NCBI GenBank assembly: GCA_018000995.1
Contig: JAGNIU010000002.1
Coordinates: forward strand, 130,483 to 194,482
Direction of reading: 5' to 3'
Length of the DNA stretch: 64,000 nucleotides
Source of the DNA: Bacteroidia bacterium
Lineage (GTDB): Bacteria; Bacteroidota; Bacteroidia; B-17B0; Aurantibacillaceae
The stretch's first letter is position 1. Each line of letters starts with the position of its first letter. The notes under the pieces are model-generated. The model saw only the letters and a list, made by a program, of their open reading frames with translations, did not search any database and was not told where the DNA came from. This document shows, piece by piece, positions 25,039 to 34,111 of this stretch. A program made the position numbers and the translations under genes.

Positions 25039-27654
25039 TTGCGCTCAATACACATATTAGCTCCTCTTCTTTTTCTATGTACAGTTGTTAATTCACAAAT
25101 TAACCTGGTACCTAATCCTGGTTTTGAAATAGCAAGTCCGTGCCCAAATTACCCGGGACAGATTAATTACGCTACAGGATGGAATAATGTAAATTTAGTG
25201 TATAATAATTTTACGGTGGGAACTCCCGATTTTTTTCACGCTTGCGGAACCACAAGTGTTGGATATAATGCCCAACCCCCTGCTACATTTGCCGGAACTT
25301 GCAACCCTCATACCGGAAACGGATTTGCTGCAAGTGTAATGTATAATACACCCTTTCCCAATGCCCGCGAATATATTGCAACAAAATTAACCTGTCCGAT
25401 GATAACCGGACAAACCTATACAGTGTCCTTTTGGATAACAAATGGTACCGGCCCAAAATCTCCATTCATTATCAGGAATGTTGGCGCTAATTTTTCTACC
25501 GCTCCATTAACACAAGCAGGACTTAACGTTATTAACCTTACACCACAATGTGAAATAACCGGTTATTCAGGAACTAATGCATGGGTACAATATACTTTTG
25601 CAATTACAGCTACGGCTAATTGGGAATATATTACTCTTGGTAATTTTAGGCCAGATGCCTCCAATTTTCCTATGAGTGTTTATCCGGGTACATCCGGTCC
25701 TAGTTCAGTTTACGCCAATTATTTTTGGGATGATATTTCTGTAATAGGAAATGGCTCCACTATCCCAGCTACAATTTCCGGACAAAATATTTCCTGTAAC
25801 TCAACAAATAATGGAAGTGCTACCATTACCCCAACATCACCGGGCACATACACTTACAATTGGCAGCCCGGTAACCAATCAACACAAAGTATTAATAATC
25901 TCTCAGCAGGTATTTATTCCGTCAACGTTACAGATGGTTGCAATTCTACCACACAAACTATTTCAATAACACAAATGCCTTCGCCTACTGTTTCAATAAA
26001 TAGTGTTACAACCTGCGCCAATTCATTTGTAAACATTACAGCAAACGTTAGCGGTGGTTCTCCAAACTATACTTATACTTGGTCACAAGGCGTTTCTACA
26101 ACTTCAATAGCAACTATAAATGCTTCGAGCAGTGTAATAACTTGTACTGTTACCGATTCTCAGGGATGTAAAGCAACCGGTTCGGCGCCAATAACTATTA
26201 CTCCTGTAAATGCTGATTTTCTATTCTCACTTAATCCTTGTAATGGTGTTATTACAACAACCAATACTACTACAGGCGCCAACTTATATAATTGGAATTT
26301 CGGAGATGGCTTTACCAGTAATGCGGTTTCTCCGTCTAATACTTATAGCACTTCCGGAACTTACAGTATAGTTTTAATAGCTAACACTGCGGCAGGATGT
26401 AGTGATACAATTTATAAAGTTGTAACAATCTCCAGCATTTCGCAAAGTATATTTACCTCTACAAATTCCATTTGTGATTCAACTGTTTATTTAAATAATA
26501 ATTCAATTGGCGCTAATACTTATTTATGGAATTTCGGAGATGGAAGCACTTCTTCCCTATCTAATCCCGGTCAGCATGTTTATTCGAATTCCGGCACCTA
26601 TACTATTTCCTTAATTACAAATCCGGGAACGTCGTGTGCAGATACTGCTTATCAAACTATTTCAATATCAAAAAATGTGATTTCGCAGTTTAATATCTCG
26701 AGCTCTCCTTGTACCATGTCTGTTTCTACAATTAATACTTCATCATTTGCTACAACTTATTTATGGGATTTCGGAGATGGTTTTACAAGTACTTCAAATA
26801 ACTCATCACATAATTATAGCTCAACAGGAAATTATACTATAGCTTTAATTGCTAATCCGGGCACTACTTGTGCTGATACTACTTATCAACCAGTAACTAT
26901 TTCAGGGGCGCCGGTTGCCTTGTTTAGTTATATTCAAGATCCATGTTCGGGCACCGTTACCTTTACTAATAACAGTATTAATTCAACTTCATACCAATGG
27001 AATTTTGGAGGTGCTAACACTTCCAATTTAACCAACCCAACATTTAATTTTAATAAACCCGGCACCTATACTGTTAGTTTAACAGCGCAACCATCTTTTC
27101 CTTGTGCCAGTACAGTAACACAAACTATCGTGGTTAGCTTTATGCAGGTTACTGCGAATTTTAGCTACCATAATCCCCAGTACACAAATGATGTTTATTT
27201 CACTAATCTTTCTCAAAATGCCATCAAATACGAATGGAGTTTTGGTGATGGTTTTAGTGCAACAGGTTTTGAACCAAGCCATACCTACTCCCAAATGGGT
27301 GAATTTACTACTTGTCTGCTCGCTACAAATAGTATCGGATGTTCGGATATAATATGTAAAAGAATAAAAGTTGATTCGGATTGGACCTTGTACATACCTG
27401 ATGCTTTCACACCAAATACTGATGGCCTGAATGATCTTTTCTTTGCAAAGGGTACTAACATTAGTAAATTCACTATCGTGATATATGATCGTTGGGGAGA
27501 AAAAATATTTTCGTCAGACGATATTATGATTGGATGGGACGGAAAGTACAAAGGAAAACTTGTTCAGGAAGATGTATATATCTGGAAAATTAATTTTACA
27601 GACATTTATTCTAAATCCCACGAAAAGACCGGGCATGTTACTGTGATAAGATAA
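25039..27654 (+). CDS. Secreted PKD/SprB-repeat protein with T9SS type B sorting domain
   Basis: This is a cell-surface or secreted adhesin-like protein of 871 residues. A signal peptide (about 1-20, ends VVNSQ) is followed by a galactose-binding-like beta domain (about 25-235, NLVPNPGFEIASPCP). Next come SprB-type repeats (about 240-390, CNSTNNGSATITP and SAGIYSVNVTDGC), then about five PKD domains marked by NFGDG or a variant (YNWNFGDGF, YLWNFGDGST, YLWDFGDGF, YQWNFGGAN, YEWSFGDGF). The end (about 785-871: YIPDAFTPNTDGLND to WDGKYKGKLVQEDVYIW) is the gliding-motility/CHU_C C-terminal domain used by the type IX secretion system. No ATG fits; the start must be TTG 25039. Its stop overlaps the convergent glycosyltransferase by 17 bases. 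Confidence 0.9.
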   Translation: MRSIHILAPLLFLCTVVNSQINLVPNPGFEIASPCPNYPGQINYATGWNNVNLVYNNFTVGTPDFFHACGTTSVGYNAQPPATFAGTCNPHTGNGFAASVMYNTPFPNAREYIATKLTCPMITGQTYTVSFWITNGTGPKSPFIIRNVGANFSTAPLTQAGLNVINLTPQCEITGYSGTNAWVQYTFAITATANWEYITLGNFRPDASNFPMSVYPGTSGPSSVYANYFWDDISVIGNGSTIPATISGQNISCNSTNNGSATITPTSPGTYTYNWQPGNQSTQSINNLSAGIYSVNVTDGCNSTTQTISITQMPSPTVSINSVTTCANSFVNITANVSGGSPNYTYTWSQGVSTTSIATINASSSVITCTVTDSQGCKATGSAPITITPVNADFLFSLNPCNGVITTTNTTTGANLYNWNFGDGFTSNAVSPSNTYSTSGTYSIVLIANTAAGCSDTIYKVVTISSISQSIFTSTNSICDSTVYLNNNSIGANTYLWNFGDGSTSSLSNPGQHVYSNSGTYTISLITNPGTSCADTAYQTISISKNVISQFNISSSPCTMSVSTINTSSFATTYLWDFGDGFTSTSNNSSHNYSSTGNYTIALIANPGTTCADTTYQPVTISGAPVALFSYIQDPCSGTVTFTNNSINSTSYQWNFGGANTSNLTNPTFNFNKPGTYTVSLTAQPSFPCASTVTQTIVVSFMQVTANFSYHNPQYTNDVYFTNLSQNAIKYEWSFGDGFSATGFEPSHTYSQMGEFTTCLLATNSIGCSDIICKRIKVDSDWTLYIPDAFTPNTDGLNDLFFAKGTNISKFTIVIYDRWGEKIFSSDDIMIGWDGKYKGKLVQEDVYIWKINFTDIYSKSHEKTGHVTVIR

Positions 27655-28759
27655 GCCTGTAGGCATCATTGAATTTGACGCCAATATTTTCTGCCCTGAA
27701 TCTTTCCATTCCCTTTTTAATTTCTTCAGACTTGAACTCAGGTGTATTTATCAATTTCAAAATACCTGCTACCCATTCATCAACAGTGTTATTGCAAAGT
27801 ACGCCATTAGTACTATTAACTAATTCGGGTACTGCACCAACATTAGACGCAAGAACCGGTAAACCAATCGAGAGTGCTTCTGCAATTACAACCGAAAACG
27901 TTTCATCATTTGAGGCATGAAGAAAATACTTTCCTTCCGACATTACTTTGGCAATAGTTGCTGAATCCATAAAACCCAAATAATTCACAGAATAATTCCA
28001 GTTCTTCATTTTATAATTATCCAATAAAGCACCGGTTCCAATAACATTCAAAATAATTTTTTTATTTATACCGGATGACAATTTTTCAAGCGATTCAAAT
28101 ATCAAATCCGGACGTTTATGAGAAGTCCAATTGGCACAACAAATAAATACTAATTCATCTTTCTCTTGTTTTGTTAAACTGAAAAAATAAGGTTCAATCA
28201 CGTTTGGGATTAAATGAATATTTTCTTTAGGTATGTTATGGTTTACCAGAGTTTCTTTTAAAAAGGTTGACACTACAGTTACCAGTGAACCCTTGAAGGC
28301 CCTTTTTCCAAAATAAGCATACGCACTTTTACCAAAAAATTTATCCAACCTCGTCCAATGTTCTGTAATAACCGATTTTGCTTTTTCTTTCTTTGAAATC
28401 CAAAACCCGATAATGCCTGCAGGATATATAACATTTGAATGAATAATGTTAGGAGAAAAAACAGGCTTGATTATTTGTCTGTAATATTTTAAAAACAAAA
28501 AATACTGGAAGAAAATATTAATATGAAGAAATTTATTGAATCTTGAATTAATTTCGATAATATGAGTAGGGATATTATTTTCATCAACGAAATTAAAAAT
28601 TCTTTTTTCGTATACTTTTGATGACGGATTTATAGTGAGCGCTAAAATTACTATATCAGCTCCGGTAAGTTTAATAGAGGCTGCATGCTTTTTTACAAAA
28701 ACACCTTTATTCAAATTGCTTTCGCTTGGATACCAAGAAGATATAAAAAGTATTTTCAT
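27638..28759 (-). CDS. GT4-family glycosyltransferase
   Basis: This is a retaining GT-B glycosyltransferase of 373 residues acting at the cytoplasmic face of the membrane on lipid-linked or surface glycans. The N-terminal SSWYPSESNLNKGVFVKKHAA is typical of GT4 acceptor domains. The C-terminal donor domain has the E-x7-E pair in NDETFSVVIAEALSIGLPVLAS and the following GAVPELV loop. A divergent methyltransferase, a flippase and an FkbM methyltransferase follow on the other strand, so it belongs to a glycan assembly locus. The sugar and acceptor are not predictable. Promoter TATCTTTG lies upstream on the minus strand. Confidence 0.9.
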   Translation of the reverse strand: MKILFISSWYPSESNLNKGVFVKKHAASIKLTGADIVILALTINPSSKVYEKRIFNFVDENNIPTHIIEINSRFNKFLHINIFFQYFLFLKYYRQIIKPVFSPNIIHSNVIYPAGIIGFWISKKEKAKSVITEHWTRLDKFFGKSAYAYFGKRAFKGSLVTVVSTFLKETLVNHNIPKENIHLIPNVIEPYFFSLTKQEKDELVFICCANWTSHKRPDLIFESLEKLSSGINKKIILNVIGTGALLDNYKMKNWNYSVNYLGFMDSATIAKVMSEGKYFLHASNDETFSVVIAEALSIGLPVLASNVGAVPELVNSTNGVLCNNTVDEWVAGILKLINTPEFKSEEIKKGMERFRAENIGVKFNDAYRLILSQ

Positions 28760-28797
28760 TAAATAAACCTAAATATTTACTACTTTTATGTTTTAAA

Positions 28798-28805
28798 CAA
28801 AGATA
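28798..28805 (-). promoter_or_regulatory. -7 element of GT4 gene
   Basis: Minus-strand TATCTTTG exactly fits TAnnTTTG, 39 bases before the GT4 ATG. A TTG lies 16 bases further upstream (plus 28822-28824), shorter than the ideal 19. Confidence 0.5.
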
Positions 28806-28813
28806 GCATAAAT

Positions 28814-29503
28814 ATGACTTTCAAGGAAAAGCTTCTTCAGATCGGGGTAATAAAAGAGTGGAAGAGAAAACAACAGCAGAAAAAATTTAAAGGCTCAGAG
28901 CAATACTGGGAAGATAGATATAGAGAAAAAGGTAACTCAGGAAGCGGTTCATACGAGCACTTGGCTACTTTTAAAGCTGAATTATTAAATAGTTTTGTAA
29001 AAGAAAACGCCATCAAAACTGTAATTGAATTTGGTTCCGGAGACGGCAATCAGTTAACTATAGCTCAGTATCCTAATTATATTGGGTTAGACGTTTCGCC
29101 AACCGCGATTAATCTTTGTTATAATTTGTTTAAAGAAGACAAAACCAAAAGTTTTTACATTTATAACAGCATGGCTTTTTATGATAATGCAAAATTATTT
29201 AAGGCGGATTTAAGTTTATCATTAGATGTATTATACCACTTGGTTGAAAAGGAAATCTTTGAAGCCTATTTACTGCATTTGTTTGCTGCCGCTAATAAAT
29301 ACGTTATCATCTATGCTTCCGACTACAACCAAGAAGTGGCGCCTGTTTTTCAGCACGAAAACAGAAGAAGCTTTAGTGATTTTGTAAATAAAAATATAAA
29401 AGGCTGGAAATTAAAAGAAGTAATAAAAAATAAATATCCTGTTAACGAATACGGCTTGCAAGGATCTTTGTCTGACTTTTTTATTTACGAAAAAACCTCA
29501 TAA
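28814..29503 (+). CDS. Class I SAM-dependent methyltransferase
   Basis: This is a cytoplasmic methyltransferase of 229 residues. The Rossmann SAM site is VIEFGSGDGNQLTIAQ (about residues 66-80), followed by the acidic strand YIGLDVSPTAI and a motif IV-like region DLSLSLDVLYHLVEKE. The N-terminal 40 residues are basic, with the SEQYWEDRYREKGNSGSGSY entry segment found in polysaccharide-locus methyltransferases. It is followed after 9 bases by the flippase gene, so it is probably part of the same glycan operon and modifies a sugar or lipid-linked intermediate. Substrate unknown. Confidence 0.88.
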   Translation: MTFKEKLLQIGVIKEWKRKQQQKKFKGSEQYWEDRYREKGNSGSGSYEHLATFKAELLNSFVKENAIKTVIEFGSGDGNQLTIAQYPNYIGLDVSPTAINLCYNLFKEDKTKSFYIYNSMAFYDNAKLFKADLSLSLDVLYHLVEKEIFEAYLLHLFAAANKYVIIYASDYNQEVAPVFQHENRRSFSDFVNKNIKGWKLKEVIKNKYPVNEYGLQGSLSDFFIYEKTS

Positions 29504-29512
29504 GGGGTACGA

Positions 29513-30958
29513 ATGATAAGTAAATCGTTTTTAAAATCCTCAATCATCTATACCATTGGCGGTGCATTGCCGATGGCGGCGGGATTAATTTTACTTCCTT
29601 TTTACACCAATTACTTAAGCGATTTACAATTTACTCAAGTAGCGTTTTACATCAGCGTATCGATGTTACTCCAAATTTTGTTTTCGTATTCCATCGAAAG
29701 CTATTTTGGAATTAAATACACACAACTACATAAAGAACCCGGCCAACAAAAAAAGTTTTTAGGCACTATTTCTATTTTATTGCTACTTATAGGGGTTATT
29801 CTCATTTTAGTTTCTGCTCTATCAGGTAATTTAATTTTTGAAAAAACATTTAATCCTGATTACCAAATGCAGTTTTGGCCCTTTGGTTTTTGGTCGGTAC
29901 TAACTGCCTTTTTCAATTCCTATTTCAAAGCTTCAACAAATGCTTTAATTTATTTTAAGAAGCCTGCATTATTTCTCACTGTTAACTTTATCAACTTTAT
30001 TGCAACCGTTGGTATTTCGGTTGGTGGATTGTTTTTATTTCCCGATACCATTTATGGTCCAATTTATGGGCGCCTACTGTCCGGAGCAATTATCTTCTTT
30101 CTGGCTCAATACATCTTCATGTCGAATGGAGAACTTAAGTTCGAGAAAAGTTTTCTTAAAGACCTTACAGCATTTTGTACACCTTTTGTGTTTTATGTTT
30201 TATGTGGCTGGACTTTAACGTATGTTGATAGGTATATGCTCCAATCCTACATCAGTAATGCCGATTTCAACACCTATGATTTAATATTGAAATGCTTTTT
30301 CGGTATTGAGTTTCTTCAAAATAGTTTATCTGCTGTTATATTTCCGAAACTCTATGAGATTTGGTCGAAACAAGATAAGCCTGAAACCACTAAAGAAAGC
30401 AACCGGTACTTTAATGTATTTACCGCTGTAAACATTACTCAACTTATTTTATTTTGTATCGGCATTCCATTTCTGTACAAACTACTTATACACAAAGAAA
30501 GTTTTTACGAAAGCGAGAAATATATTGGTATTATTGCTGCAGGATTTGCATTACGAAGTATTCTTAATTTCTATCTATCCACAATCTTTTTTACCAAGAA
30601 TACTAAAATTCTATTAAAAATTTTCGGCATAAGTGCTTTATTCCAAATAGTGGTGACTTATTTCGCCATAAAAGAATTTGGCCTGATGGGCGCTATTTAT
30701 GGTGGCCTAGCTACTAAAGTAGTTCAGGTTATTCTGTCATCTTTACTTACAAAAGGTATTTTTAAATACGAGTTTAATTACGCTAAAATCATTCTTATAC
30801 CATTTATTTATATTGTCATCAATATCCTTCAATTTACTTTCTTTAAAGAGTACAACATCCTGCTTTATGGTGGTCAATTAATATTATTTACATTTGTGTT
30901 TTACTTCATTTTCAAAAACGAAATAAAAATTGTGATAAAGCAGTACACTACAAAATGA
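29513..30958 (+). CDS. Polysaccharide flippase (Wzx/MATE-like, oligosaccharide exporter)
   Basis: This multi-pass inner-membrane protein of 481 residues moves lipid-linked oligosaccharide from the cytoplasmic to the periplasmic leaflet. About 12-14 hydrophobic segments are spaced through the length. The N-terminus (FLKSSIIYTIGGALPMAAGLILLPFYTNYL) is the hallmark of polysaccharide biosynthesis proteins, and LKCFFGIEFLQNSLSAVIFPKLYEIW is characteristic of the central loop. It shares an ATGA overlap with the following FkbM gene. No polymerase or ligase lies next to it in the window, so the locus is only a fragment of a full pathway or is dispersed. Confidence 0.92.
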   Translation: MISKSFLKSSIIYTIGGALPMAAGLILLPFYTNYLSDLQFTQVAFYISVSMLLQILFSYSIESYFGIKYTQLHKEPGQQKKFLGTISILLLLIGVILILVSALSGNLIFEKTFNPDYQMQFWPFGFWSVLTAFFNSYFKASTNALIYFKKPALFLTVNFINFIATVGISVGGLFLFPDTIYGPIYGRLLSGAIIFFLAQYIFMSNGELKFEKSFLKDLTAFCTPFVFYVLCGWTLTYVDRYMLQSYISNADFNTYDLILKCFFGIEFLQNSLSAVIFPKLYEIWSKQDKPETTKESNRYFNVFTAVNITQLILFCIGIPFLYKLLIHKESFYESEKYIGIIAAGFALRSILNFYLSTIFFTKNTKILLKIFGISALFQIVVTYFAIKEFGLMGAIYGGLATKVVQVILSSLLTKGIFKYEFNYAKIILIPFIYIVINILQFTFFKEYNILLYGGQLILFTFVFYFIFKNEIKIVIKQYTTK

Positions 30959-31854
30959 AACAGCTATTCTATAAAATAATTTACTCGGGCTTCATCAATA
31001 GCATTCTTACTAATTTCATTAAGTATGTAATGCCTTTTTTACCAAAAGGAATGAAATTACCGCCATCGGGACAAATATCTATTCAATTAGAAAACGGTTC
31101 TTTAAAAATGAAGACCAATCAAACCAATTATTTAACTTCTTGTGTTTTTTGGGACGGTTACAAAAATTTTGAATACACTCCTATTTTTGAAAAGCTTGCA
31201 AAAAAAACAAATACTTTTTATGACGTTGGTGCAAACATTGGTTATTACTCTTTACTAGCTGCAAAAATAAACCCTAACATGAAAGTAAAAAGTTTTGAGC
31301 CCTCCGCCGGACCATTACATTACTTAAGAGAAAATGTAGCTTTAAATAATTTAAAGAACATAAAAGTTGAAGCTTTAGCTCTTGCGGATACAAATGGTGA
31401 AATTGTTTTTTATGAAGAGAAATCACCAAAGTACACCTATATAAAATACAATTTAGCAGGAGAAGGAAATGCCGGCTCTAAAACATTGCCCGAGCGTTTC
31501 AACAAGAACACTGTAAAGGCCGTTACGTTTGATGATTACCTTCAACAAAATCCAAATGATGTTGTAGAATTAATGAAAATGGATACTGAAGGGACTGAGC
31601 ATTATATTTTAAAGAAAGCGCATCATCTTTTATCCAATCACAAACCCTTAATTATTTGCGAAACGCTTTTTAACACTATTGAAAAAGACCTGGAAGAAAT
31701 TTTAATACCTTATGGATATGAATTTTACAACCACGTTGGAACAGGCTTGCAAAAAGTAGATTCAATTAAGAGAACAACAGATAATGGTGTGAGGAATTGT
31801 TTTTTCGTACACCCCTCAAAAAAACAGTTGATAGAAGAATTTATTGTAGCTTAA
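30955..31854 (+). CDS. FkbM-family methyltransferase
   Basis: This SAM-dependent O-methyltransferase has 299 residues. SAM binding is seen in FYDVGANIGYYSLLAAK (about residues 88-104) and KSFEPSAGPLHYLRENVALNN. The FkbM C-terminal signature is VVELMKMDTEGTEHYILKKA, with ICETLF after it. Such enzymes usually methylate sugar hydroxyls in surface glycans. It overlaps the flippase by 4 bases at its start and the convergent bshC by 4 bases at its stop. Family assignment is strong; substrate unknown. Confidence 0.92.
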   Translation: MKQLFYKIIYSGFINSILTNFIKYVMPFLPKGMKLPPSGQISIQLENGSLKMKTNQTNYLTSCVFWDGYKNFEYTPIFEKLAKKTNTFYDVGANIGYYSLLAAKINPNMKVKSFEPSAGPLHYLRENVALNNLKNIKVEALALADTNGEIVFYEEKSPKYTYIKYNLAGEGNAGSKTLPERFNKNTVKAVTFDDYLQQNPNDVVELMKMDTEGTEHYILKKAHHLLSNHKPLIICETLFNTIEKDLEEILIPYGYEFYNHVGTGLQKVDSIKRTTDNGVRNCFFVHPSKKQLIEEFIVA

Positions 31855-33449
31855 TTTTCTGTAATTACTATTGATGAGTTTTTTTCTAAATCGTAAGTGA
31901 TATTCTCTTTTAAAGAACTTAAAAACTCACTACCCCATTTATTATAATAAGTACTAAAATTCTCAACACGCTCTTGCGGAATGCCATTTGGAAATAATTT
32001 CGCTTTCACCGCTTTAATTTGATTTACTTCAGTATCCAATTTAGCTTTAATAGCACGAACTGTTTTTTGCTCCAACGCTGCAATCGAATTTAAATTCTTT
32101 TGCTTTTCTGCCTCAACAGCTGCGTTAAGTGTTTTGTCGATTTTACCGGTTTCTTCTGAGATTTTCTTAAACAAATTCTCGATTGATTTTTTGTGCTCTT
32201 CTAAGTTAAACGAGTTGTCGCTTTTCTCAATGTAAAGTTTAACTAAACTTTCTTCATTTTCAAATACATTTTCCATGTCGAATCCTAGTTTTTTAATTTT
32301 ACTTAATGTGTTATTATCTATTATTATGATTGATTTCCGAGGTGTTAATACAGGGAAAAATAAATTCAATTCATCAAATAGTTCTTTATACTCCAGCCAA
32401 TAAGCTAATTCACCCGGTCCGCCAACATAAGCTAGATTCGGTAAAATAAATTGCTGATAGCAAGGGCGTAAAACAACATTCGGACTAATTTTTTCGGGAT
32501 TTGATTTTATGAGTTGCTGTAATTCTGATTTTGAGAATTTTTTATCTGTACCAACAACTTGATACTCCTCTCCTACTTTTTCAATACGCGATCTTAATCC
32601 CGCTTCCATAAAGAAGCAATTGATGTCGCGTGGGTTTACTTGCGCGCTGTGGTTTAATTGCTTTAATTTTTCAATAGTTGAATTTACCTTTTTAGCAGGC
32701 GTATTCTCAAAAATATCTTGTTCAAAAAACGGAATAAATATTTCCTTTAGTTTTTTTGAATTGCTATCCAAAACAATTAATCCGTACTGACCAAATAATT
32801 CATTTACTAAATACTGAGTTGCAGAAGCTAAATCAGAATGTTTCAGATATGCACTCTCAAAAAGATTTACTAAAAATTCAGCATTTGCCCCTGTTCCGAT
32901 AATTTCCTGAAACTTTACTTTTATCTCTGCTAAACTTTCAGTTTTAAAATTCCCGACAGCGCCTTTTTCTTGCGAGTTCCATTCTATTTTCTTGCCAAAA
33001 ACATTAAAATGATTCACCTCAGCAAAATCATGATCCTCACTCGCCATCCAATAAACAGGAACAAAATTATTCTCAGGGAATTCACTTTTTAATTTCTCGC
33101 AAAGATTAATAACCGAGAAAATTTTATAAATAAAATATAATGGTCCCGTAAACAAACACAACTGATGTCCGGTTGTTATGGTAAAAGTGTTTTCTTTTAA
33201 AAGTAATTGAATGTTTTTTTGCGAAGAGGTGCTGGTGTTTTTAACACGCTTGCTTTGCTCCGTCAAAACCTCAACCAACAAAGCACGATCATACTTCTCT
33301 AATTGAATAGCATCAATAGCATTTCTGAATCCTTCCTTATCAGGAAAAAAATCATAAAACGAATTGAGTTCCTTTCGTTCCGACAAATAATCGAAAACCA
33401 AAGGATTAAGTAACTCCTTCTTTAACTCAAGATCTTTCTTTGAAAGCAT
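31851..33449 (-). CDS. bshC: Bacillithiol biosynthesis cysteine-adding enzyme
   Basis: BshC is proposed to join cysteine to glucosaminyl-malate, the last step in making the thiol bacillithiol, in the cytoplasm. Recognisable segments are TITTGHQLCLFTGPLYFIYK, the nucleotide-binding-like PVYWMASEDHDFAEVNHF, CFFMEAGLRSRIEKVGEEY, YVGGPGELAYWLEYK and a C-terminal coiled coil (about 400-470) with VENFSTYYNKWG after it. ATG 33449 gives 532 residues, close to the family length; a TTG at 33473 would add eight residues and overlap upp by 17 bases. bshA and bshB are not in the window. It is third in an operon behind the PD40 gene and upp. Confidence 0.93.
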   Translation of the reverse strand: MLSKKDLELKKELLNPLVFDYLSERKELNSFYDFFPDKEGFRNAIDAIQLEKYDRALLVEVLTEQSKRVKNTSTSSQKNIQLLLKENTFTITTGHQLCLFTGPLYFIYKIFSVINLCEKLKSEFPENNFVPVYWMASEDHDFAEVNHFNVFGKKIEWNSQEKGAVGNFKTESLAEIKVKFQEIIGTGANAEFLVNLFESAYLKHSDLASATQYLVNELFGQYGLIVLDSNSKKLKEIFIPFFEQDIFENTPAKKVNSTIEKLKQLNHSAQVNPRDINCFFMEAGLRSRIEKVGEEYQVVGTDKKFSKSELQQLIKSNPEKISPNVVLRPCYQQFILPNLAYVGGPGELAYWLEYKELFDELNLFFPVLTPRKSIIIIDNNTLSKIKKLGFDMENVFENEESLVKLYIEKSDNSFNLEEHKKSIENLFKKISEETGKIDKTLNAAVEAEKQKNLNSIAALEQKTVRAIKAKLDTEVNQIKAVKAKLFPNGIPQERVENFSTYYNKWGSEFLSSLKENITYDLEKNSSIVITEN

Positions 33450-33456
33450 TGCTATT

Positions 33457-34107
33457 TTATAATTTACTTCCAAACGCTAAATCACCTGCGTCACCTAAAC
33501 CCGGAACAATATAAGCCTGTGCTGTTAATTCTTCATCAATTGCACCACACCACAACGTATAATTCGCATCCGGCATGTGAGTTTTTACATAATCAACTCC
33601 TTGCTGACTACAAATAGCAGAAACTAAATGCGTATGCTTAGGTTTTCCCTTTGCTAATAAAGCTTTATACGTTAAAACCATTGACGAGCCTGTTGCTAAC
33701 ATTGGGTCGCAAAGAATAAGAACTTTATCCGTTAAATCAGGACAAGCCACATACTCTAATGCAATTTCAAAAGTGTTATCCTTATGATGTCTTCTGTAAG
33801 CACTTACAAAAGCATTTTGGCCTTTGTCAAAATAATTTAAAATTCCGAAATGCATTGGTAAACCTGCGCGCAAAATTGTAGCTACAACCGGCTGCTCAGT
33901 TAAGGTAACGGTTTCTGCAGTTCCTAACGGCGTTATAGTTTCAGATGGACTGTAGTTTAATGTCTTGCTTAGTTCATACGCCATAATCTCACCAATACGT
34001 TCCATGTTACGACGGAAACGCATACTGTCTTTTTGAATATTTTCATCACGTATTTCGTTTAGAAATTGTGTAAAGATTGAATTGTGTTGGGATAAATTGT
34101 GTACCAT
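33457..34107 (-). CDS. upp: Uracil phosphoribosyltransferase
   Basis: This pyrimidine salvage enzyme turns uracil and PRPP into UMP. At 216 residues it is the usual size. The PRPP loop is VLILCDPMLATGSSMV (about residues 126-141). The dimer/flexible region is TILRAGLPMHFGIL, and the C-terminal uracil-binding segment includes YIVPGLGDAGDLAFG, which is diagnostic. The start is 4 bases after the stop of the TPR-PD40 gene, so it is translationally coupled. It is followed by bshC. The link between salvage and the neighbours is positional only. Confidence 0.97.
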   Translation of the reverse strand: MVHNLSQHNSIFTQFLNEIRDENIQKDSMRFRRNMERIGEIMAYELSKTLNYSPSETITPLGTAETVTLTEQPVVATILRAGLPMHFGILNYFDKGQNAFVSAYRRHHKDNTFEIALEYVACPDLTDKVLILCDPMLATGSSMVLTYKALLAKGKPKHTHLVSAICSQQGVDYVKTHMPDANYTLWCGAIDEELTAQAYIVPGLGDAGDLAFGSKL

Positions 34108-34111
34108 AATT

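Noticed and set aside
26221-27300. Direct repeats in the PKD protein as a CRISPR-like array
   Set aside because: The repeats are in frame, diverged and encode PKD domains; there are no short identical repeats with regular spacers.
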